The notes: generated by a model not told the origin, from the letters alone. DNA of 38,308 nt from Ophiocordyceps camponoti-saundersi (nom. inval.) (GCA_003339415.1 PDHQ01000312.1:1-38308); one strand, 5' to 3'; positions 9,132 to 19,896 are shown, counted from the stretch's first letter. Made by a program: numbers and translations.

Positions 9132-9902
9132 GTGGAAATTCGAGACTATCGCCTATAAGCTTTAAAGATAATAATAGTAGAGACGATACTTACTAACTAG
9201 CGTAGGGCAGAAGATAGAGCTATAAACGATTTATAAGGGGAGGATACGGCGATAATACTAATAGAGGAGAAGACCGGAGTCGAAAAGAATAAAATCGCGA
9301 TAATAGCTACGAAGAACGAGGTAGATACGCCTAAGCTAAAGATAACGGCGGTTATAAAAACTATACGTTTTAAACTAAAAGATAAGTCCGTAGTTAAGAA
9401 GAACGAAGGCGGGATTATAATTACGAAGAATAAGGTTAGCACGCCTAAGCTAGAGACTATAGCGGCTATAAATACTATATATTCTAATATAGAGGAAGAG
9501 TCCGGAGTCGTAAAGGATAAACCTACGATATAAACTACGAAGATCTTAGTCGATACTTATAAGGCCGAGACTTTAATAGTTAAAGAAAGGAAATCTTCCG
9601 AACTAGATAGTAAGTTAGTAGTTATAGAGGAAAAAACCGCTATTATAATAAGGAAGAACTTAGTTAGTAAGTTTAAGGCGAAGACCCCCGGAGTTATAAT
9701 AATAAAACCTTCTAAATTAGGTAAAAGGTTAATAGTTATAAGGAATAAAGCCGCGGTCCTAAGGGAGAAATATAAACTAGAAAAGCCTAAGGCCTAGACT
9801 CCGGGGGTCTTAAAAACGATACTTACTAAATCCGTAAAAACTAAGATTCTAGCTTATTTAGCTCCCGGATATATGCCCCTATATCTAAGAGGACGGAAAT
9901 AA
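9132..9902 (+). pseudogene. Relic of a gene encoding a protein with 38-residue tandem repeats
   Basis: Frame 3 stays open with only a few stops (TAG 9198, TAA 9234, TAA near 9528, TAG near 9795) until TAA at 9900-9902. The protein is Lys-, Ile- and Thr-rich. A 38-residue unit repeats with an exact 114-bp period: its KN.V.T.K motif begins at 9309, 9423 and 9537, and recurs more weakly at 9651 and about 9762. A short non-repeat tail ends in APGYMPLYLRGRK, where a TG survives at 9873-9874. The opposite strand is open for 81 codons over 9197-9442, but that is a shadow of this low-stop sense frame. The function is unknown. Confidence 0.6.
9309..9790 (+). repeat. Coding minisatellite, 114-bp period
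   Basis: Copies begin at 9309, 9423, 9537 and 9651, with a degraded fifth near 9762-9765. The spacing is a multiple of three and indel-free, as expected if the array was under coding constraint before RIP. Units differ by many substitutions, so the array was old before or during RIP. Confidence 0.7.
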
Positions 9903-10114
9903 GAGATATATAATTTATTATAGATAGCTTATAAGGTATAGCTTAACGATTATTCGCTTTCCTTTTATTTTTTTACTTATTCTTTCCCTTTTATCTATTC
10001 TATATATAATAGCTATAATAGCTTTATAATCCTCTATTATTTTCTTTCCTTATTTCTTAATACTTTTTCCTTATTATATATATAATAGTAAGATTAAGAT
10101 TACTACGGTAATAG
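9903..10114. other. Pyrimidine-rich spacer
   Basis: Downstream of the repeat-protein relic; rich in ctt/ttt runs between 9955 and 10075, with no gene seen. It ends in atag just before a family A 5' end. Confidence 0.5.
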
Positions 10115-10290
10115 TTTAGCAGCGATAGCTAAGATACTTAAGGAAAAAAAAAATTAGCGTTACCTTTACTTAGGGAGCTATAAGGGGCTAATATAGGGTT
10201 TATTTAAATAGTCGCTTAACGGCTCTCTTCTCGTAAGGGCTTCTAAGAATTAGGCTATAAAAGTAGTTAAGATAGGATATTTTAATAGTA
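10115..10290 (+). mobile_element. Family A 5' fragment
   Basis: Begins tttagcagcgatag, preceded by atag, and matches family A through the gggtttatttaaatagt segment and the ttctaagaattagg segment. It ends near the ggatattttaat segment at about 10280. The 3' two thirds are gone, so no target duplication can be tested. Confidence 0.65.
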
Positions 10291-10513
10291 TATATAGGGT
10301 AAGATATTACTTATATAATTTAGTATTTTTTTTCTATAATATAAATATATTAAAGATAAGAATTATAGTAACTAATAATAATAGCGAGGGGTAAGAGGCG
10401 CTTAATAGAAAAGAAATATATTACGTAAAGTAAAATAACGAGTAAAAAGAGAGAGGAAGGATAAAATAAGGTCGATATTATAAGTATAATAGGACGGATA
10501 TTATATTAATAAA

Positions 10514-10996
10514 CTATACTAAGTTCCGGGCTATTAGCTTAATAGTATAGGTAGGGGGGGCTATTAGAGAAGATTCGACGTTAGGAGGAGATAAGCGGCG
10601 AGGCGGATTTATTATAAACCTATAATCTTATCGTTTATTATAGAGGTCGTCGATATGCCGCGCGTAATCGTATCTAACGCGATATAATATATCCCTAATA
10701 ATATAGGCGAGGAGACTAGTATATATATCTCCGCTTCCTTTAGTAAAGGGCAGGATAGCGTTATCGACGGCGGTAAGAATAGTAGACGATATAGCCTCTT
10801 TAATATTATACTTCTTACGGAGCTTTATAAGTATCGGGGTAAAAAGCGAGAGAGGAGAGGTATAGGATATATCTATCGCGTTATAAGGGGAGGGTAAAAA
10901 GGCGTAAGATATTAAGTTAATTAGGTTACTTAAGTTCGGGGGAGTAGGAGAAGGTTTACGATTTTTAGCTATACTTATAAGCGTAATAGATAATAT
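10514..10996 (-). pseudogene. Coding relic, about 160 codons, unrecognised
   Basis: On the minus strand one frame runs from an ATA at 10994-10996 (perhaps a former ATG) to TAG at 10514-10516, with a single internal TAA near 10634 (CGA TAA GAT, fits a former CAA). The low stop density in RIP-saturated DNA makes this one of the cleanest relics. It has a Pro/Ser-rich N-terminal part (NRKPSPTPPNLSNL), then IKLRKKYNIKEAISS, and a Tyr/Arg/Asp-rich segment (YRVRYDYARHIDDLY). No domain is recognised. The region keeps some GC-rich codons, suggesting single-copy DNA less exposed to RIP. Confidence 0.55.
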
Positions 10997-11149
10997 ATAT
11001 ATAGTAGGGGAAGATATAAAATAAGATTAGAATATTTATAGATCTTTATATTATAAAGAGCGGAGATAATATAGGGGAGGACTTTTACTTTTTTTTTATC
11101 TTAAAGAAAAAAAAAAAAATCGAAAAACTTATCGGAAAATATAGAATGC

Positions 11150-12440
11150 TAAAAAATAGTTAATTATTAAGGTAAGATATTATTAAAAGGGTAATATATA
11201 ACTTATATATAGGAACGCGGGAAAAGTTTAAATAGATTTCGGATATATTTTTTTTTATTAAAAAAGGTATAGCTTTATTAAAAAACTTATATATAAATAA
11301 GAGTTAATATATAGTTTATTAAAAAGAATAATAGTCTTATACGCGTAATATATCTAAGGATATTAAGGGGATTAAGATAGTCTTACTTTTTTTACGATTA
11401 TAAGTCGTCCTATTAGGGCGTGATAATAAGGGTTCTAAAGCGGCCTTACCGCTTAGTTTAAAAATCCTAAAATAAACCGTTATTTCGAAGGGCGGTTACC
11501 TTTAATAAAATAATATTAGGATATAAATTAATATTACGGGTAGGAGAGTATAGGAGATAAAAGATCTAGCTTTATAGTTAAATAATATTAGTAGGCTACT
11601 TTTAAAGTATATTAAGCGTGCTTAGAGTTATAGTAAAGAGGGCGATAGTCGTGCTCTAATATAAACAGGTATTACTTTCCGATTCTAGGTAGTATATCCT
11701 TAGAGAGAGCCTTCTTAAGCGCCGAAGGGTCTAGCTAAGAGGTCGGAATATATATCTTAAGGTAGGGTTATAATTTAGGACTAATAATTAAGGCGCTTAA
11801 GTATATACTATACGCGTTTAGGGTTAATAATATCGGAATATTAAAAACGGGTTTATTTAGAAAGATAAAAATAGAAGTATTAAGATATACTTCGTCGATA
11901 TCGTATAAGACGAAAGGGGGGGGGAGGGAAGAATTTCGCTAAAGCTACCGTTAGTAATATATTTTTTATAATTAGTTATAACTTATAAGAGAGTAGAATT
12001 ACTACGCGTTTTTAAGTACGGACTAACTATTACTTCGTTAGCTAAGTTATTATTTAGGGAGGCGATTATTTTATAAAGCGTAAGGAAATAGGTTATATTC
12101 GGAGATATAGTAAGCTTTTTAGCTTAAAAGAAGCTTATAGTTTTACGACTTAAACTAAGTTTATCTTCCGCCCGTAATCTTATAAGAGTCGTTTAAGGCC
12201 TAGTTAGCGGGTAGTGTTTTTTTTTCTAGTTATTTTAATATTATTAAGCCCGAAATTAGAGGAGCTTATCTTCGTTAAGCTAATATTTCTAATCTTCTTT
12301 ACTATCGGTCTTAATAAGGTAACTAGAAGTAAGTTTAAGGTATATATTAACCGGAAATATAATATAGCGTTTATAACTAGATTATTATTTTCTTTATTAA
12401 GTTTAGGTATATATATATTAGGTCTTATTAGTAAAATATA
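11150..12440 (-). pseudogene. Large minus-strand coding relic, unrecognised
   Basis: Three linked minus-strand stretches read well. The first is 12440-12222, with no stops (LLRPIVKKIRNISLTKISSS). The second is about 12200-11935, with two or three stops (EDKLSLSRKT, then NNNLANEVIVSPYLKTRS). The third, after a C-run near 11921 that may hide a frameshift, is about 11915-11300 (DPSALKKALSKD, then LEHDYRPLYYNSKHA). All stops are TAA or TAG. They probably belong to one gene with eroded introns or indels. A 75-codon plus-strand open frame at 12214-12441 starts at GTG and is best explained as the shadow of the first stretch. No family is recognised. Confidence 0.5.
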
Positions 12441-12441
12441 G

Positions 12442-12543
12442 CGATTAGAGAATAGTTTAAGTATAAGAAGATTAGGCCGACTATACTGCTAACGTAAATA
12501 AAGATATAGCGTTATATTATTAAGATATTTCGTATATAGAGAG
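12442..12543. other. Short spacer
   Basis: About 100 bases between the minus-strand relic and the next family A element. Nothing recognised, though any promoter of the relic would lie here. Confidence 0.4.
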
Positions 12544-13138
12544 TTTAGCGGCGGTAGCAGATATGCTAAAGAAAAAAACTACGCGTTAGCCTTAGCTTAG
12601 GAGCTAATAGGGGCTTATAAGTTTCTAATTAAATACTTTTATTAAATATTTCTTCTCTTAAGAGCTTCCGAGGATTAGAAGAAGAAAGGTAATTAAGATA
12701 GGATATAAGCTATTACGAGGTATATAATATAGTTAGTTTCCCTTAAGTAAGGAAGGAATTAAGTAAGAATTAACCTTAACTTTATCTTCGTAGATATTTT
12801 AAAGTTATAATATATAAGTTAAATCTTAGAAAGGACTTAGGGTAAAAACTCTAGTAAATAGAATTATAACTTCTTTTAAACTTTAGACCTTTTATAATAA
12901 GTTACTAATTTAAGTAGTTATTTTAAGATATTAAAAGTCTAATTAAGTAGTTCCCTTCTTCTTTCCTCTTATTTCTCTTATCTTTATATATAAAACTAAG
13001 TTACTATTATTTTCCTAATAGATAATTACCGTCTAGCTTACCGCCTTATAGTGAGAGATCCCTTTATATTAGTTAAAGATATAAGTTACTTAGGAAGTTA
13101 CGCCCGGTAGGTATTTACTACGCTCGCTTAAGGTATCT
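12544..13138 (+). mobile_element. Family A element, nearly full length, 3' terminus lost
   Basis: Begins tttagcggcggtagcag and matches family A through to the gtatttactacgctcgctta segment and aaggtatct near 13138. It then departs into TA-rich DNA without the ccgctaaa end. About 17 terminal bases are missing, so the target duplication cannot be confirmed. Confidence 0.75.
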
Positions 13139-13430
13139 TATAACTCTATTATACTCTTTCCTTCTATAATAATATATAGTATTAATCTATAAATAGTATT
13201 ATATTACGCTAAATATATTATAAAAGCTAGTATTATAATCGTTAAATTATTTATATATTTTTTATATATATATCTTACTATTAAAAATATAAAAGAAAAA
13301 TAAATAATAACTTAATATATTTATTTATTTTCTTTTTAAAAGAGAGACTAAGTAACTAAACTAATAATCCTATTTTTTCTATATACTAAAAGATAGTATT
13401 TAAAACCTAGAAATTAATATATATAATATC
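13139..13430. other. Very AT-rich sequence bordering the telomere-type repeat
   Basis: Almost pure A/T with TA runs (13256-13272). No coding frame. It lies immediately 5' of the CCCTAA tract and shows no sequence resembling the GC-rich block on the other side. Confidence 0.5.
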
Positions 13431-13549
13431 TAACCCTAACCCTAGCCCTAACCCTAACCCTAACCGCCTTCGGCGCCCTCCCGGGGGGTGCTTGCGGCAG
13501 GCCTAACCCTAACCCTAACCTGCCTCCGGCGGCCCTCCCGGGGGGCGCC
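13431..13549. repeat. Interstitial telomere repeats with duplicated GC-rich spacer
   Basis: CCCTAA units (one variant, CCCTAG) occupy 13431-13465, then a GC-rich block 13466-13501, then CCCTAA again 13502-13520, then a second GC-rich block 13521-13549. The two GC-rich blocks share ccctcccgggggg at a 57-bp offset, so telomere repeat plus GC block is a tandem duplication. TTAGGG is the usual telomere repeat of filamentous fungi. If this is an old chromosome end, the C-rich orientation puts the former terminus on the low-coordinate side. CA and TG survive here (ggtgcttgcggcagg, acctgcctcc), so this pocket escaped RIP or arrived later. Confidence 0.9.
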
Positions 13550-13618
13550 TATAGCGAGTAATAAAGCTATTAGCGGTATTTATTAAGCTTTTAAGATTAT
13601 ATACGAGTAGAATCGTAC

Positions 13619-13985
13619 TTTAGCGGCGGTAATAGTTAAGCCGAAAGAAAATAAACGCGAAGCTAAGATAAAATACTATTAAGGACTTATCTTAAGTAGA
13701 ATTAAATAGTTTTTAAAACCTTTCCTTCCTCCTAAGAGCTTCCGAGGATAAGAATTATAAAAGGCGCTTAAGATAAGGGAGCGGTTATAACTAAGTATAT
13801 AGTATAGTTTAGTTTCCCTCGAGAGAGGAAAAACTAAGTAAGAATTAGCTATTAAACTTATCTTTATAGCTATCTTAAAAATTATATATAGTAAATAAAA
13901 TCTTAGAGAGGACTTATAGTAAAAACTCTACTAAATAGAATTATAACTTTATTTTAAACCTTATATTTTTATACTATATATTACT
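13619..13985 (+). mobile_element. Family A element, 3' truncated
   Basis: Begins tttagcggcggtaatag and follows family A through the gtttccctcgagagagg segment and the taaaaactctactaaatagaattataac segment (within 13918-13946), ending at ttactaatta near 13990. It then runs into family C flanking sequence. Together with 12544-13138 it brackets the telomere-type repeat, in the same orientation. Confidence 0.7.
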
Positions 13986-14189
13986 AATTATATTAAAGCT
14001 ATTAACTAAGATACGATATTTTAATATCTATTAGTATTAGTTATAATATAATATTTAAGCAAATTATATAGAGATCGCTTAGATATAAACTTCTACGAAG
14101 GTTAGAGATTATTTTATAAAACCTTTTTAAAGATAATTATTTAAGAAGTTCTAAAATAAACTTAGATTTAAGATAAATTTGCCTAATAC

Positions 14190-15650
14190 GCTAGTTATTT
14201 ATATAGTTCCCCTCTATTATTATAAAGTTTACTTTATTTACTATTTTATATTATTATTATTATAGTCGCTATCTCTCGTATTTACTACTTAATATTATCT
14301 TTTCTATATAAAGGATTAGTTTATTTCCTTACTAACGTCTTTTCTCTATATTTACTTAAGCTTGCTAAGCTTAAGTTAGGGGATATAAGTATAGTATTAA
14401 AGCTAGCTAGCGTATAGCGTGCTTTAGATACTATAATAATAGGAGAACTATTTACTTATCTCTATTTTAAATATTTATAGTATCTTTAAGTTTAATAATC
14501 TTACGGTCCTCTATAATTTTATCGTTATTAGCGATCGTAAACCCCCCTAACCCCGTTAACTTAGCCGTTTCGATTAGACGCTATAATAAGTAATAATAAC
14601 CTTATCTAGCCTAAACGTATAAGCTATAAGCACTATACTAGAAACCGGGTAACGAAATATACGACTTAAAGGGATAGGCGCGTATACGTAGACGAGAGTA
14701 TTTTTCGCATAGAGTCGCGTTCTCGGCACTATAGCTTTAAATTAGAAGCGAGCGAAAGTATCCGTTATCTCTTAAAACTTAATTTACTATAAATTACGGT
14801 ACGGCCGTGATTTTAGCTTAAAGTATTACGCTAACCGCGGGTATAGTAAGCGCACGATACTCTATATCCTAAAAAGGTATTTTATATTATTTCTAAGTAT
14901 TAGGAATACGGGGAATCTAAGGTAGAGACTTACGTTAATAGATAAGGTTATTATTATAGCTAGTATCTAAGGATAAGCTATCGGAACCTTAATAAGGCGA
15001 TATTTTCCGTATATACCTAGGTCTTAAGAACCTATAATATCTATCTTAGAAAAGGAAGAAGTAAAGGAATAATTAGAAAACTGCTTACGAAAAAAGAAGA
15101 AAAGGATAAAGGAAGAAGAAGGAAGAAAAGAGAGAGAGGAAAAAAAGAGGGTATTTTATACCCTCCCTAGATAACTTATCTAGCGTAACTAATTTAAAAA
15201 GTATAATAGATATATACTTATAGTCTTTTCCTATAATTTTCTCTTAAAAGTTTTAATTTTTTTTTTTCTACCGGTCTTTAAAGATAATATTCAGGCTATT
15301 AAGATACTTCTAAATAAGCTTATAAGCTTAAGGGGGGTATATTACGTATACGTGTATAAGAAAATGCCTCCTTTATACCGTGAAAATAGGTATTAGCCTT
15401 ATAAATAAGGGCTAAAAACCTAAAAAAGGAAATAGTCGCTATAAAATAGTTAGAGGCAGATATCGGACAGGTAAGACTAAGGCGTTATTATACGTATTTC
15501 CTAATTATAAAAAAGGACACGGGTTCCGACTACGTTTTTAGATAAGACTTAAGATACTATATTGTTTTTAGATACCTTAACTCGTATCCTTATAATAGTT
15601 ATAAGCCCGGTCTACTTTATCTAATCTAAGTTATACTTAAAAGTCTTAGC
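14190..15650 (+). repeat. Family C repeat, copy 1 (~1.4 kb, LTR-retroelement 3'-end-like)
   Basis: Aligns with 15700-17047 and 26250-27680. The shared order is: ctctattattataaag (or similar), a variable ~600-bp stretch, a purine-rich patch with gaagaagaaggaagaaaag (15113), a ctagataacttat segment, cttatagtcttttcctat, and then a G-run followed by tatattacgtatacg (15332). The G-run then TA(TG)ttacg junction looks like a polypurine tract next to an LTR, giving a candidate LTR of about 260 bp at 15338-15600. No matching 5' LTR is present, so this would be a truncated element. Orientation is inferred from that junction. Confidence 0.55.
15338..15600 (+). mobile_element. Candidate 3' LTR of family C copy 1
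   Basis: Starts after a run of six G, as tatattacgtatacgtgtataag, and ends near ctcgtatccttataata. The counterparts at 16784-17047 and 27422-27680 begin and end alike. It has more CA/TG than most of the window (gtgtat, atgcctcc, gtgaaaat, gcagat, gacaggt, gacacggg), so this copy is less mutated. No second LTR was found. Confidence 0.45.
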
Positions 15651-15699
15651 TAGGAAAAACGTTTATCTTTTTTTTTTTTCCTTTTATTTTTAATATATT

Positions 15700-17047
15700 T
15701 ACGTAGGCGTTATTTTTCTATATTTATTACCTATAAACGTTTCTACTATCTAAAAGTCTAAATACCTCCTCTTAACTAATAGGTCTTCTCTATTATAACC
15801 TAAGCTTACTAAGTAGAAGTTAGGTAATAGGGGTATAATATACTAGTAGGCTAGTATATAGCGTATTTAAGGTATAAACCCGATAAAAGACTATCTTACT
15901 TATTTTTAGCCTCCGGAGTATCCTCTATCTCGATTACTTCTCTATCCTTAATAATATTATTATTATTAGGAATAGTAATAGCTAGTTAACTTATTAAACT
16001 AACCGCTTATGCGGTATGCTAAAAAGAGTAGTATCGTCCTTATCTAGCCTAAATATAACTAGCGTAAGCGCTATATTAAAAGCTAGGGAGAGAGGCGTAA
16101 CGCTAAAAAAGGTAAGCCTCGGTATATAGGCGACGGTATTTAAGGTAAGGCGGTAAGTTCCGCGTGCCATAACTCTAAATAATAATCGCCCTAAAATATT
16201 TAAGATTACGTAAAATCTTAAGGTAAACGTCCCTAGCTAACGTAATAATCTTAGCCCTAAGAATAATATTAACGGCAGGCTTTAAGAGTGCCTAGCGCTT
16301 AGAATCTTATAAGGGAAAAATATATTATTTTATAGTATAAGAAATCCGCAGGCGAATACCTACGTTTATACTTAGTACGGTTATAAACGATATTATTAAC
16401 GGGTTTATAGTTAAAAGCTTAAGGAGGTAATACCTCCCTTAGATATTACGATCGCGGGCGGACGGAAGACTTAAGTTACTTATAAGATCTATAATCTTTT
16501 CTAAAAAAAGCTATATAAAATAAAAAAATAACCGTAAGAGAAGAAGAAGATAAAGATAAAGGAGGAAGAAAAGAGAAGAAAGAGAAAGGAAGAGAGAGGA
16601 GCTTTCTATACCCGCGCTAGATAACTTATTTAGCCTAACTAATTTAGAGGTATAAAAGATACGTACCTATAGTCTTTTCCTACGTTTTTTTCTCTTAAGG
16701 GTTTAAATAATTTATTCTTACGATTTTTAAAAATAATTTTTAGGCTTATTAGATATGTTTAAATAAGCTTATAAGCTAGGGGGTATATTATATATATATA
16801 TATAGGAAAATACCTCCCTTATATATACCTAGAAAGTAGGTATTAGTATTATTAATAAGGGCTAAAAACTAAAAAAGGAAATAGTTATTATAGAATAGTT
16901 ATAGGTATATATTTAAGTAAGGGGATTAGGGCGTTATATTCTATACTCGCTACTTTAAAAAAGGATATAAGTCCTAACTATATTTTTAGATAAGACTTAA
17001 GATATTATATTATTTCTATATACTTCTACTCGTATTCTTATAATATA
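15700..17047 (+). repeat. Family C repeat, copy 2
   Basis: Second copy in tandem with the first. Its purine-rich patch is near 16539-16597, and its LTR-like part begins at 16784 after a G-run, with the start eroded into TA repeats. Its end near 17047 meets the degraded 5' side of the copia element. The middle (16000-16350) retains several CA/TG (gcggtatgct, cgtgccataa, ggcaggc). Confidence 0.55.
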
Positions 17048-17697
17048 ATATACCCGTATTAGTAAGATATATAGCGGTATATACCCCTTTATAAACCTAC
17101 TTCGTTTATTAGTAATAGCCGGTATATACCGCAGTACTCTACTTTTAATAATATTTTATAAAAATATAACTATTGTTAGTCTTTACTATATTATAAGGGC
17201 GAAAAGTTAGATATAAAAGACCGGGCGTAGGAAGCCGTAGGAGGCAGAGATAAATAAAGTAACGATATTCTCTTCCTCGTAAAGAACGGTAAGTTATATA
17301 ACGACCTAGCTAGAAAAGATATAAAAGGCCTTCTCCTTTCCTAAACCCTCCCCTCTTATCTTCTTCCCTTCTTCTCTTCGCCTCTCCTTCTCTTCCTCTT
17401 TTCTTTTAGCAGGGCAGGTAGCGGCGACGACGATAACGACGACTAAGGTACGTTATAATAATATCTACGATAGCCGCGGCGGCGACCTTAATTAACGACC
17501 CTGCTAACTTAGTTATCTTATATAGTTATTTTTTTTTTTTTTAGATAATCCTCTGCGTATCGCTTAAAAAGCGTTATACCCTTTATTCGCAGATACCTTC
17601 CTCGAAGGGTCGGTAGGAATAGAAGGAGATAAGAACGTCCGGTGCCGAGGAAAAAAAACTCCTTTAACTATTTACACTTACGGTAAATAATAAGTAA
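17035..17697 (+). mobile_element. 5' LTR of the copia element, eroded
   Basis: 17145-17697 aligns closely with 20140-20695. Shared segments include attttataaaaatataacta, ataaaagaccgggcgtagga (17213 and 20213), ttcctaaaccctcccct, gcggcggcgacctt, and the taggaatagaa segment near 17612 and 20609. Before 17145 the match is weaker and seems to miss about 110 bp relative to the 3' LTR, so the exact start is uncertain. The polypyrimidine stretch at 17330-17405 is present in both LTRs. Confidence 0.65.
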
Positions 17698-17700
17698 TAA

Positions 17701-19896
17701 CTGAAGAAATATCTAACTACTATAGCCGGATTATTAAATTTATCGCGCGTTAAAGAGGAATTTATAAGGCTATTAAAAGAGCGATTTAAAACGCCCGAGA
17801 GAGACCTTTCGCACCTTCCCTTACTAAACGCCACGCCTAATCGAGGTAACGAGGCACCGCGCCCGATTTCTAAAGAAAATGCCCTTCTTCCGTCGATTAA
17901 AGAAGCTAAAGAAGCTAATAAAAAGGCATAATTACTACCTATATCTATAAGCCTTCCTAGCTCTTAGATCGATTATAATAATCGTAATAATCTTAACGAA
18001 TTAGCTAGTACCTTATAGCTTTAATAAACTAATCTAATACCCGATAAATAACCCTTTTAATATATACGCGAGGTATCGATATTTTCTTTTACCTTAACCG
18101 ATATATAACGCTATAAGCGCTATTTATCTAAGGAGATCTAGGGCACTAAACTTACGAGAAGATTAAAAAGGCTTATATAGGCTAATCTAGCTACTAAAAG
18201 TATTATTAAGACGGCTACGCCGCACGTTACCTTCGCCGATAAAGATAAATATATTAGTAAGGCGCCTATAATAATTCTCTTAGCCTTAGCTACGGAAACC
18301 TTTATAAGCTATACCCCTAGTAATTATTATACCGCGAAAAAACTCCCCGACTTCGATAAACGATAAGTGCCCGCGATAAATAAAGAACTTAATAAACTAT
18401 ACTAAAAGGGCGCTTAGAAGCTCGTGCCGAAGCTTTATAATATAAAGACCCTTCCTAAGCGTTAGGTATATATAGAGAAGCTTATTAAAAGCGCAGATCT
18501 GATAGCGAAAGCCCGCTAAGTTATCCGCAGAGATTATAATCTTATAGATCGGCTAGTTAAAGACCTCTATATTACGGTAGCGTATTAATTATCCGTTTAT
18601 ATCTTCCTTACGCTTATCGCTATATAAGACCTTAAATAGGCTAAGTTTAATATTATAAATACCTTTATTAACGCTAAACTTAATAAAGATATCTTCGTCG
18701 AATAGCCTTATAGCTTTAAGGACAAATTAGGCCGCGTTTACTACCTAAAAAGGGCTCTTTATAGGTATCGCGCGTCGCCACGATAGTAGTTTAAGCGTGC
18801 AGCTAAGGATCTAGCTAGTCGCCGTTTCGAACCCCTTAACTCCGAACTCTGCCTTTATTACTATAGCGACGGCAGTCTCCTCGTTCTTTATATAAACGAT
18901 ATCCTCCTTACCGCACTAATATAAGTATAGATTAATAATAAGGCCGAAATTCTTAACGATTTATACGAAATTAAGCACCTTAGCGAGCCTTAGGAATTCC
19001 TAGGCTTAGAGTTCGATTGCGATTATAAGGCATATACTATCCGAGTATATTAGACCTCCTTTACCCGTAAGATCCTTAAGCTATTCGATACCGACGATTT
19101 AAAGCCGATAAAGACGCCGTAGCCCGCGAAGTATACGATTCTATACGATTAGAAAGAGGCTAAAATAGCGATAAAGGCTACGATATAGTAGAAACGTATA
19201 GGCAGCTTAAATTAGCTAGCCCTAAGCATAAGGCCCGATATTACGTATAGCGTAAAAAAACTATTAAAGGTAAATTCCTATCTAACTTACGCCTATTTAG
19301 CTACGATAAAGTATCTATTCCGCTATTTACGCGGCACGCCTTTTCTTAGTATTATACTAGGTAATACGGCATATAGTAAGGACCTTTAACTCCGCGTCTA
19401 TTCCGACGTATTATTTGCGGATAATTAGGCAACCCGCGCCTTAACGGCTAGGTTCGTTATCTTCCTCGCTAGTAGCCTTATCGCGTGGCGCTTAAAGCGT
19501 TAAACTATTATTATAACGAGCAGTATAAAGGCCGAATTTATAGCCCTTACGCCCGCTAAGCTTATAATAATCTAGCTCTCTAACGTTATTCGAAATACCG
19601 GCTATAAATAAAAGAGGCCTCTCGTAATATTTATTAATAGTTAGAACGCGAGGTTAGCCGTAATTAACCTACTTAATAAGGCACGCACGAGGCATATTAA
19701 CCTGCGATATAAATAAATTATCTAGAGGTATTAGATAGGCTTCTTTAATTTATAGTAGATAGGCACGGAAGATATAATCGTAAACGGCCTAACGAAGGGT
19801 TTATAAGCGAATAAGTATTAGCAGTTCGTACGCTAGCTAAATTTAGCTATGCTAAGGAATAGGGGCGGCTTTAGTAGCCTAAATACTAAGAAATAA
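17701..19896 (+). pseudogene. Ty1/copia polyprotein relic: RT and RNase H present, no integrase seen
   Basis: One reading frame runs about 730 codons from 17701 with only TAA/TAG stops. The reverse transcriptase region (about 18450-19100) shows KARXVIRRDY, then FINAKLNKDIFVE.PY, YYLKRALYRYRASPR, and the active-site motif as YINDILL at 18889, where copia has YVDD (V to I and D to N both fit G-to-A RIP). FLGLEFD and TRKILKLF..DD..P..TP follow. The RNase H region (19190-19830) shows SSIKAEFIAL (19519), ARTRHINLRY and VNGLTKGL (19780). The ~750 bp before RT hold a basic gag-like or linker sequence with no zinc knuckle, HHCC or DDE integrase motifs. Full copia polyproteins usually exceed 1300 residues, so the middle is missing. 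Stop chosen at TAA 19894-19896; it may be a converted CAA. Confidence 0.85.

Noticed and set aside
9197..9442. 81-codon open frame on the minus strand
   Set aside because: It has a hydrophobic, low-complexity translation and lies antisense to the 38-residue-repeat relic, whose codon register repeats exactly every 114 bp. Best explained as the shadow of that sense frame.
12214..12441. 75-codon open frame on the plus strand, membrane-like
   Set aside because: Starts at GTG, not ATG, and is Ile/Leu/Phe-rich as expected from TA-rich DNA. The minus strand is open over the same interval and joins further coding-like sequence at lower coordinates.
17560..17700. Primer-binding site of the copia element
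   Set aside because: I could not find a convincing tRNA-complementary segment just after the 5' LTR. The border is blurred by RIP and LTR homology runs up to the start of the coding frame.
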